Shown: piece after piece, positions 36,207 through 43,298 of the stretch | Position numbering within the stretch: position 1 is the first letter of the stretch | Layout: each line of letters opens with the position of its first letter | Assembly (NCBI GenBank): GCA_964413635.1 | Contig: CAYPTH010000002.1 | Span: forward strand, 7,134 to 71,133 | DNA length: 64,000 bases | From: CAYFQV01 sp964413635 | GTDB lineage: Bacteria; Spirochaetota; Spirochaetia; DSM-27196; PWMO01 | Direction of reading: 5' to 3' | Notes under the pieces: model-generated | What the model saw: only the letters and a program-made list of their open reading frames with translations | Told to the model about the DNA's origin: nothing | Database searches by the model: none | Position numbers and translations under genes: made by a program

Positions 36207-37319
36207 TCAGAGGCGTCGAGAGAAAACCGGTCGTCGCAGCTCGCGGACGCGTGAGCTTCCAGGCATCTTGCTGCGCTTAATCGGCGTAATTCGAAGCCGC
36301 TTCTTCTCGAAGGCGGCGCGCCGGGCAAGATCGCGAAGTGAAGCGAGCGACGCTTCCACCTCTCGGGCATAATCGGCCCCGAGGCGATAGGAGAAGAAGG
36401 GCGGATTGGTAATGCGAACATAGCCGAGCACGACGGATACCGCCCGTGCAACCTCGTTGGGACGGAGGTAGCGGTTCATCTTGCGCAAGGGACGAACCCT
36501 CCGCCGTTTGAGATTGAAGTAGAGTGCGTTTATGAGAACGGGCAGATGAAAGAAGCGGGCCAGCACCTCCGGCCGGTAGAGCTGCTCCTCGGCGTGCTGC
36601 TCCTCCCCGGAACTGCTTCGCAGTACCAATTCCAGCTCGAACTCTTCCCACTCAGGCGGGGTGTGGAGATTCCGGTCCCACTCGGGGATGAGCTCTTCAA
36701 TCTGATCCAGGACGATCTCGGCGAAGTGCTCCATTTCCTGTTTGCGGGAAAGCGACCGATCTCGCCGTTCCACCGGGACAGGCTCGCCGACATTCGCCTC
36801 CAGCTTGGGGTCGCGAAGCAGGGCGGCTTTGTGCAGCGCCTCTGCGACACCGCCGAAACCGACGGGGACGACGGGAGCGCCGGTGGAGAAGCTCAGAAAG
36901 GATACGCCGGTGTGAGCGCCCTTGCGTGCGGCCTGCCAAATGCCGCCCTCCGGAAAGATTCCGACGACGCCGCCGGATTCAAGAACGTGCTGGGCCACCC
37001 TGAGCGCCTTCCGGTCGAGTTGACCCCGGCTGTAGGGAATGTAGCCGTAGAGCTTGGCGAAATAGCGGTACCGCCGATCGAGGGGGATGTCTCCCGCCCC
37101 AATCACCTCTACGTTTGCGGGACACGCCATGAGCATGAGTGCCACTTCCATGATCCCGCGATGGTTGCCCGCCACGATGTAGGGACCTCGATCGGGAAAG
37201 TTCTCGGTTCCCGAGATCTCCGACCTGGCAAAGGCCCAGAGCATAGCTTTTGCGAACCATCGAAGCGGACGTCTGAAGTGGTGTCGCCAGACGTTTATGT
37301 AGTCGGGTTTCCCGGCCAC
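36207..37319 (-). CDS. PlsC-type acyltransferase with HX4E variant
   Basis: A 370-residue 1-acyl-glycerol-3-phosphate acyltransferase-like protein. Motif III is GIFPEGG (residues 120-126) and motif II is present around YIPYSRGQLDRKA. In motif I the catalytic HX4D reads H53-RGIM-E58, so Glu replaces Asp. The C-terminal 170 residues are outside the usual catalytic core and are basic. The likely start is GTG 37319, 21 bp after the rpmB stop, so it is probably co-transcribed with rpmB. Substrate unknown; phospholipid synthesis is likely. Confidence 0.85.
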   Translation of the reverse strand: MAGKPDYINVWRHHFRRPLRWFAKAMLWAFARSEISGTENFPDRGPYIVAGNHRGIMEVALMLMACPANVEVIGAGDIPLDRRYRYFAKLYGYIPYSRGQLDRKALRVAQHVLESGGVVGIFPEGGIWQAARKGAHTGVSFLSFSTGAPVVPVGFGGVAEALHKAALLRDPKLEANVGEPVPVERRDRSLSRKQEMEHFAEIVLDQIEELIPEWDRNLHTPPEWEEFELELVLRSSSGEEQHAEEQLYRPEVLARFFHLPVLINALYFNLKRRRVRPLRKMNRYLRPNEVARAVSVVLGYVRITNPPFFSYRLGADYAREVEASLASLRDLARRAAFEKKRLRITPIKRSKMPGSSRVRELRRPVFSRRL

Positions 37320-37340
37320 GTTCTCGGCCGTACGTGACGC

Positions 37341-37580
37341 CTAGGTGACGTCTTTGAGCTGAAGGCCGTTCTTGCGAAGGAACTGCATCAAACCGAGCTT
37401 GCTGACCGTCCGTAGGGCTCGTGTCGAGAGACGGATGCGGACGAACCGATTCAACTCCGGTACGAAGATTCTCTTCGAATGAACGTTCGGTTTTTGCCAG
37501 CGCTTCGTCTTATTGTGGGCGTGGGAAATGTTGTTCCCAGACATTGGTTTCTTGTTCGTTATAGCGCAGCGTCGCGACAT
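37341..37580 (-). CDS. rpmB: Ribosomal protein bL28
   Basis: A 79-residue basic ribosomal protein. It starts MSRRCAITNKKPMSGNNISHAH and has TKRWQKPNVHSKR and RIRLSTRALRTVSK, typical of bL28. A TAGGAG ribosome-binding site precedes the ATG. The upstream strong promoter at 37619-37648 fits a highly expressed gene. It is not beside rpmG as in some bacteria. Confidence 0.97.
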   Translation of the reverse strand: MSRRCAITNKKPMSGNNISHAHNKTKRWQKPNVHSKRIFVPELNRFVRIRLSTRALRTVSKLGLMQFLRKNGLQLKDVT

Positions 37581-37618
37581 TTCTCTAACTCCTACCGGTA
37601 ATTACGCGTGAGGATGGA

Positions 37619-37648
37619 AATATAGCCTGCTTCAAAGAGAGCCGTCAA
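37619..37648 (-). promoter_or_regulatory. Promoter of rpmB
   Basis: On the minus strand: TTGACG (37648-37643), an 18-bp spacer, TATATT (37624-37619). Five of six consensus bases match in each box. The predicted start near 37612 gives a leader of about 30 bases. Confidence 0.82.
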
Positions 37649-37672
37649 GGCGCATCCCTGCGTTCCAAGGGT

Positions 37673-38959
37673 TCAGACCGGGGTTGACTCCCGTTTGAGC
37701 GTTACCTTCGCGCGACCCTGCAGGTGACGAACCGCCAGATTCCACTTATAGCTATTCCCGCCGCGCTTGAGGATCTTCACCTGGTAGAGCGAGCCTCGGT
37801 AGTAGAACTCAAGAAACTCGCTGTTCTGTACGTTGATTCCCTCGATCTCGGCGACATCGAAGGTCAGCGAATCACCTTTCCCCTCGCTTGCGTCCAGGCG
37901 AAGCTGCTCAACGGTCAGTGTAAGCCGGCCCATCCCGCGAAACTCGAGAGGCTGACTCTTGAAGCCTTCGCGGATACGCACGCCACCCTCGGAAAGGATG
38001 GGCTCCTGTTGACCCCGTTCGGTTGCGCGGTCAATGACGTCTTCAAAGAATTTCACCTGCCACAGATTCCAGCGACGAAGATTCGGAAAGTGGAGCGGCC
38101 CCGAGACAGGATCGAACGTGCCGAAACCGTTCATCCGCGCCGAATAGCCGCAGTGCGTACAGGAGACGATGTCGCCGCGGCTCTTGATGGTGCCAATACT
38201 GCGACACTCCGGACACACAAAGAGAACAATCTCGATGTGCTCCGCCTTCCGTCTCCCCGTGTAGCGAACCTGTCGCCGCTCTTGCGCGTCGAACTCGTCG
38301 TGATCGAGAATGCCGACGAGCTTTTCGTAGATCTCCTCGACCGTCATCGACCTCAGGGAATTGGGCGTAAAGGATAGCTGATAGTTGAGATCGATACGCC
38401 CTCGCCGCGGCCCCCGCCCCCACCGAGGCAGGGAGAAGAAAGAGCCCTCGATCACCGTGGTCACAACCGGCACCTTGAGCGACTTCAGGAGCTTGGCGGT
38501 TGCATAGTAGATGGGCAAAGCGTGACCATCCCACGAGCTCTGTCCCTCCGGAAATATGCCGATGACACCGTTCTTTGCTTTGATCTGAACGATCCGTTTG
38601 ACCGTTTCCAGGTCGGAGAGCGCCTTGGTCTTCGGGATCGCTCCAACAAGCGCCAGCCCGGCATCGACAATGCGCGACCTGAAGTTCGAATCCGAGACAA
38701 CGTAGTGAACGGCGTAGGGCACGAATCCCGCCAGAAAGAAGGGGTCGAGAAAGCAGACGTGGTTCGCAAGGATTACGAACGGAGGCTTCACCCTGTCGAA
38801 GACCTCGGTGTTGTGCGGCCGGAGACGGAACAGCCAGTTCATAGGGGGACGGGCGATACGACGGAGAACGCGAAAAACATTTCGGGAAGTGTGAATGCGA
38901 CGTCGGGCGCGTCTCACGTCGCGACGTTTCCGCCGCGCCGGTCTTGCTGCGGGATCCAT
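37673..38959 (-). CDS. PlsC-type acyltransferase with zinc ribbon and C-terminal extra domain
   Basis: A 428-residue protein. The N-terminal basic tail is followed by a PlsC domain at about 50-230 with intact HX4D (H67-VCFL-D72) and GIFPEGQSSW. A zinc ribbon follows near residue 250 (CPECRSIG...CTHCGYSA). The last 100 residues are a beta-rich domain (GRLTLTVEQLRLDAS, EFLEFYYRGSLYQVKI). The extra domains are not part of ordinary PlsC enzymes and may bind nucleic acid, a protein or lipid. The start at ATG 38959 is preferred over an in-frame GTG at 38992 that would overlap the divergent lnt. Confidence 0.87.
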   Translation of the reverse strand: MDPAARPARRKRRDVRRARRRIHTSRNVFRVLRRIARPPMNWLFRLRPHNTEVFDRVKPPFVILANHVCFLDPFFLAGFVPYAVHYVVSDSNFRSRIVDAGLALVGAIPKTKALSDLETVKRIVQIKAKNGVIGIFPEGQSSWDGHALPIYYATAKLLKSLKVPVVTTVIEGSFFSLPRWGRGPRRGRIDLNYQLSFTPNSLRSMTVEEIYEKLVGILDHDEFDAQERRQVRYTGRRKAEHIEIVLFVCPECRSIGTIKSRGDIVSCTHCGYSARMNGFGTFDPVSGPLHFPNLRRWNLWQVKFFEDVIDRATERGQQEPILSEGGVRIREGFKSQPLEFRGMGRLTLTVEQLRLDASEGKGDSLTFDVAEIEGINVQNSEFLEFYYRGSLYQVKILKRGGNSYKWNLAVRHLQGRAKVTLKRESTPV

Positions 38960-38983
38960 GACGGATGATTCTGCCACACCTTT

Positions 38984-41170
38984 ATGAGTCACTCAAGTAT
39001 AACGGGAGCTTGCTGCGTACGCGATTTGCAGTTTCGCACGCGGGAACGGTATTATTCCCCCGTGCAATCCATCCACGGAGCTTCATCCAATCGACGGTGG
39101 GGCGGCCTGTACGTCGTCGTTTCGGCGTTCGGGGGCTACCTGGCCTTGTTGAGCCCCCTTCGGGGAGCCGGCTTCAGCCTCGGCGACCTCTTCTACCTGA
39201 GCGTGATCGCCGCTCACCTTGTGTGGGGAGGCGCACTTCTCGCGTTTCCGGAAAGGCTCGCAAGACGGGACCGCATCTTCCCGCTGCGCGCACCGGAGTT
39301 CTTGTTCAGCTACTCCTTTCTCCTGTTCTGGGTTCTCTACGCCTTCGCATCCAACGCGAACATGGACTACGTCCAGCGTTTTATTGAGAGCGGAGGGGAG
39401 CTCACCCTTGCGCTCGATACCGCAACGGAGCGACTTCAGGTCGGCGTGCGCTTCGTTCCCTTTCTTCTCATCACGGTGCTGCACTACGCGGTTTCGCGGC
39501 TCCGACGACCGCAACGCGCCGACGCGGCGCTGCTTCCGACACCGAGCGCTTTCTTTCGCGACTCCGGGGGGCGCACCTCAGACGCACAGTGGCGGCGGAG
39601 CATTCGCCGCTGGGCCTTGCCGCTTGCACTCCTGAGCAGCGCCCTCTCCGGCTTCGCACTTCCCTCCTTCCTTGCGGAAGGGGGGGTGTGGATCCTGGGA
39701 TGGATCGCGATGGTGCCACTCTTCCTCGTCTTCGCGGTAACGGGATTCTGGGGAGGCGTGTTTTACGGCTTGGTCTACGGGCTGTTCCGAACCGTGCTCA
39801 CAAACTACTGGCTTGCGACATTCAGCCTGGTCTCCCTGCAGTTGGCGGTCCTCGTTTTTCTCTTCTTCTACGCGGTGTTCCTGCCGGTACTCATGCTGAT
39901 CTACCATCGTCTTCCGCGGCTCCGGGTGCTCATACTGCCGCTTGGCTGGACCGCATTCGAGCTCTTTCGCTCCACCGGCTTTCTTGGCTATCCCTGGGCA
40001 CTGACGGCGCACTCCCAATACAGTGTGGTACCACTGCTTCAGCTTGCTTCCGTGACCGGCGTATGGGGCGTCTCCTTTCTGGTGATCCTGGTGAACGCCG
40101 TACTGGCCTACACGCTGACCTGCCACCTCGATCGGGAGGGTGCGCCGTGGCTCCTGCTGGGCGGCACCGCTGCCGGGGTCTTTGCCCTGAGCTACCTCGG
40201 GGCCGTGGCCATGAGCTTCGGTGACGCCCGGGACGCCGGCCCTTCCGAAGGTAGTGAGAGACAAAGCGCACGGATCGCCCTCATTCAACAGAACTCCGAT
40301 CCGCGGAAGCACGATTACTCGCGAACCCTCGAAAGCTTGCGCAGTCTCACGAACGAGGCCGTGGAGGCGAGCCCCGACCTGGTTCTGTGGCCGGAGACGG
40401 CCTTCGTACCCAATATCCGGAGATGGGGCGCCGAGGATGCCGGATCATCACGCTTTGTGCGACTGGTGCAGCGCTTTCTCGAGTATCAAGAATCGACCGG
40501 CACCTGGTTGCTGACCGGCAACGACGACTACGAGCTCGTCCGTGACGACGAAGGAAACGAGGTTGACCGCCTCAACTACAACGCTGCAGTCCTCTTTGAT
40601 GCCGAGGGAAGCCGCGTAGAGACCTACCGCAAAATTAAGCTCGTTCCCTTCACCGAGTACTTCCCCTACCAGGACACATTGCCGTGGGTGTACCAGTTGC
40701 TGTTGGAGTTCGACACCCATTTCTGGGAACCGGGGACGGAGCGGACCGTCTTTGAGCATCCAAAGCTCACCTTCTCGACGCCCATCTGTTTCGAGGACGT
40801 ATTCCCCGGACAGGTTCGCAAGTTCGTCCTTGCCGGCGCCGAGGTAATTGCGAACATCTCCAACGACTACTGGTCGCTCACTCCGGTGCAAGCAAAGCAG
40901 CACTTTGTTGCCGGTATTTTTCGGTCAATCGAGAACCGCCGCCCGGTGGTGCGCGCCACAACATCCGGCATTACGGCCCACGTCGACCGATTCGGCCGCA
41001 TACGGAAGACGGCACCGAGCTACAGCGAGGAGTACGTCATTGCCGACGTGACGGTCCCCCCAGATCGCTTCACCCTATATACCCGTTGGGGCGACTGGTT
41101 TCCGCTTGTCTCGGCGGGGGGACTCGTGCTGCTCTTCGTCGCTTCGTTCTTCCGGCGACGCGAGGACTAG
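38984..41170 (+). CDS. lnt: Apolipoprotein N-acyltransferase with N-terminal membrane extension
   Basis: An inner-membrane enzyme that adds the third acyl chain to lipoproteins. Numbered from ATG 38984 it has 728 residues, against about 510 for the usual enzyme. The nitrilase-like catalytic domain has the full triad: E471 in LWPETAFVP, K550 in RKIKLVPFTEYFP and C602 in TPICFEDVFPG. The normal membrane core begins near residue 210 (LSGFALPSFL). The first 200 residues contain four extra hydrophobic spans with an insert. A GTG at 39062, just after a possible -10 TATTAT, is an alternative start and would give 702 residues. Divergent from the PlsC-type gene. Confidence 0.93.
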   Translation: MSHSSITGACCVRDLQFRTRERYYSPVQSIHGASSNRRWGGLYVVVSAFGGYLALLSPLRGAGFSLGDLFYLSVIAAHLVWGGALLAFPERLARRDRIFPLRAPEFLFSYSFLLFWVLYAFASNANMDYVQRFIESGGELTLALDTATERLQVGVRFVPFLLITVLHYAVSRLRRPQRADAALLPTPSAFFRDSGGRTSDAQWRRSIRRWALPLALLSSALSGFALPSFLAEGGVWILGWIAMVPLFLVFAVTGFWGGVFYGLVYGLFRTVLTNYWLATFSLVSLQLAVLVFLFFYAVFLPVLMLIYHRLPRLRVLILPLGWTAFELFRSTGFLGYPWALTAHSQYSVVPLLQLASVTGVWGVSFLVILVNAVLAYTLTCHLDREGAPWLLLGGTAAGVFALSYLGAVAMSFGDARDAGPSEGSERQSARIALIQQNSDPRKHDYSRTLESLRSLTNEAVEASPDLVLWPETAFVPNIRRWGAEDAGSSRFVRLVQRFLEYQESTGTWLLTGNDDYELVRDDEGNEVDRLNYNAAVLFDAEGSRVETYRKIKLVPFTEYFPYQDTLPWVYQLLLEFDTHFWEPGTERTVFEHPKLTFSTPICFEDVFPGQVRKFVLAGAEVIANISNDYWSLTPVQAKQHFVAGIFRSIENRRPVVRATTSGITAHVDRFGRIRKTAPSYSEEYVIADVTVPPDRFTLYTRWGDWFPLVSAGGLVLLFVASFFRRRED

Positions 41171-42222
41171 GGTCGAGGTTCAAGCTCCACCGCAATCTCA
41201 ACCCGTCGATTGAGATACTGCTGCTCCTCGCTGCGCGTGAACGGATTCCGTCCTCCGACGCCTCGGACCACGAGCTCGTCAGGCTGCCCAATTCCGTTCT
41301 GCCGGAGGAATCGCCACACGTTTCCGGCTCGCGATTGAGAGAGCTCAACCCGTCCCGCCTCCGTCCCGGCCAGCGCGCAGTGCCCCACCAAGCGGAGACT
41401 CGCGATCCCGCGCTCCTCCCCGACGAGACCCTGAATGCTCTCAATGAGCTCTCGGAGCGCCTCCCGCGCTTCCTCGGTGAGAGTCGGATCATCAGGCCGA
41501 AAGTACACCGTCCAATCGCGCGTTACCGCCGTGGCCTCGGGGCCGGGCTGCTCGCCCGCGTCGGCGGCGGCTGCATCGCTGGGGGCGTCGGCTGCGTCGC
41601 CCGCGGCGGAGGCCGCCGCGGCGCTTCCTTCACCGGCGGCGGTTTCCCCGCCCGCCGCGGTTCCCTCCGCCGCGGAGCTTTCCGCCTCGCTGGGCTGGTC
41701 GCCGGCCGTGGTCTCCCCGCCGCCGACTTCGGCCTGGCCCCCTTCACGCCCCGCGCCCTCGGTCACAACGGTGCCGTCGCCCGACGGCACCGCCATTGGA
41801 GGCGCATCCACCGCGAAAAGTCGCAGGCCGAGCCACACCAGAAGGGCTGCGGCGACCACGGCGAGCGGAACGAGCCACAATGCGTGCCGGGTCGGCAGCC
41901 ATTTTCGCACGCTCACCCTTCGCGTCGTCACGCGGCGCCCCTCGACCACAAAGCTGAGCTCAAGCGAGCCGCGCCGAGAGACCGCTGTTTCCAAGACGAT
42001 GCGCGGCTTTCGCCCGAGGTTCGTGGGCAGGTTCGTGAGCTCAACGGAGGTAAGGCTCTCGCGTCCGCCGTCCACGGATACCGCGAGCTCAATGCGCGCA
42101 CGGCGCTGGTTCACCGCAATGGTAGTGAGCTCGAGATCGTAGGCGCGCCCCCGCTGAAGCTCGACCACATTCACATAGTGCCCGTGATCAACGTTGACTT
42201 GGAGAGTCGCTGGGTGCCGCAT
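41167..42222 (-). CDS. Hsp70 substrate-binding-domain-like / TM / OmpA-like fusion protein
   Basis: A 351-residue protein with three parts. Residues about 28-95 resemble the beta-sandwich substrate-binding domain of DnaK in order and spacing: NQRRARIELAVSV, a SLTSVELTNLP strand, GRKPRIVLETAVSRRGSLELS. A transmembrane helix spans about 113-138, preceded by Arg/Lys, which predicts N-terminus in the cytoplasm. An Ala/Gly/Glu-rich linker follows (140-235). Residues 240-345 are an OmpA/MotB-type peptidoglycan-binding domain (LSQSRAGNVWRFLRQNGI, LNRRVEIAVE). The usual GHTD is GHCA, so the conserved Asp is missing. It is the last gene of the lgt cluster, 104 bp after lgt, and its stop overlaps lnt by 4 bp. 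Confidence 0.82.
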   Translation of the reverse strand: MRHPATLQVNVDHGHYVNVVELQRGRAYDLELTTIAVNQRRARIELAVSVDGGRESLTSVELTNLPTNLGRKPRIVLETAVSRRGSLELSFVVEGRRVTTRRVSVRKWLPTRHALWLVPLAVVAAALLVWLGLRLFAVDAPPMAVPSGDGTVVTEGAGREGGQAEVGGGETTAGDQPSEAESSAAEGTAAGGETAAGEGSAAAASAAGDAADAPSDAAAADAGEQPGPEATAVTRDWTVYFRPDDPTLTEEAREALRELIESIQGLVGEERGIASLRLVGHCALAGTEAGRVELSQSRAGNVWRFLRQNGIGQPDELVVRGVGGRNPFTRSEEQQYLNRRVEIAVELEPRP

Positions 42223-42326
42223 AATTGCCTTCGATTATATACGGATCCGTCGCAGAATGCATCCGCGTCAGGCTGAACCTCCGTCCCGGTCCTCGGGATC
42301 TTCCGCCGATGAAAGATCGTTTTTGT

Positions 42327-43298
42327 TTAGCCGTGGTGGAAGGTTTCGATCCCGGGCCGTCCGGCGTGGTAGCGGCGAACGGCCACGAGCACCGCGACGC
42401 CCGCCGCCAGTATGACCAGCGAGGCAATCTGATCCGCCGTGACGTCAAAAAGGGAGGTGAAGACATCCGGCGCTCGCTGCTGCGGAGAGTGGCGGAGCAC
42501 GAAGGGACTCCGAATGGGCGGAATGCGAAGGTAGCCGGCCAGAAACTGTGCGGCGCCGTATATCATGAGGTAGAGGGCGGTCATGATACCGGTTGGCGGC
42601 TGCCGGCGCCGCCGCAGCATGAGGGTCATCCACGCCCCGAGCCCGGTAACCAGCGCCTCATAGAGCTGTGACGGATGGCGCGGAAGGTTAATGAAGCCGG
42701 CATCACCAATAGCCGGAACGCCCAGAGCAATCACGCGGCGGTACACTCCCTCCGCGGAGGCGGGAACGGGCTGAGCCTCGGGGAAGATGATACCCCAAGG
42801 CAGCGAGGTCACGCGGCCGTAGAGCTCTTGATTTGCGAAATTGCCCAAGCGCACCAGGGCAAACATCAGCGGGATTCCGAGAACCAGTGCATCGGCCCAG
42901 AGCAGGATCCGCACGCGGTTCTTCCAGTGGTACGCCAGGAGCGCCACCCCGGCACCGATCAGCCCGCCGGCGAAGCTCATGCCGCGCAAACCAACGAGCC
43001 CGGCCCCCTCCTCGACGGGCCAGACCAAGAGCCACGGCCGGCGCACCACCTCATCGAATTGCCCAAAGAGCACCACCGCGCCGAGTCGCGAGCCCACGAG
43101 GTAGGCAATGATGAACCAAAAGAAAAAGCTCCGCGCCTCGGGAAGCTCTTCAGAGCCGCCCCGCGTTTGGAGATGTCGAATGAAAAGCAGAAAGACAATC
43201 AAGTACGCGGCGAGATGAAGAAGGGTAAACCAACGGATCGGAACGGCCGGAGCGAGAACGGGCCGCAACCACGTTGGATACGCGAGATACCCAATCAT
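42327..43298 (-). CDS. lgt: Prolipoprotein diacylglyceryl transferase
   Basis: A 323-residue inner-membrane enzyme that transfers diacylglycerol to the lipobox Cys. About seven hydrophobic spans are visible. Key residues of E. coli Lgt have equivalents: R150, N153, E158 and G161 in ALVRLGNFANQELYG, and the RHPSQLYEA segment. The signature around E. coli H103 reads RGMSFAGGLIG, so that His is Ala (A110). It overlaps the FapA-like gene by 4 bp and is translationally coupled to it, an unusual neighbour for lgt. Confidence 0.95.
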   Translation of the reverse strand: MIGYLAYPTWLRPVLAPAVPIRWFTLLHLAAYLIVFLLFIRHLQTRGGSEELPEARSFFFWFIIAYLVGSRLGAVVLFGQFDEVVRRPWLLVWPVEEGAGLVGLRGMSFAGGLIGAGVALLAYHWKNRVRILLWADALVLGIPLMFALVRLGNFANQELYGRVTSLPWGIIFPEAQPVPASAEGVYRRVIALGVPAIGDAGFINLPRHPSQLYEALVTGLGAWMTLMLRRRRQPPTGIMTALYLMIYGAAQFLAGYLRIPPIRSPFVLRHSPQQRAPDVFTSLFDVTADQIASLVILAAGVAVLVAVRRYHAGRPGIETFHHG

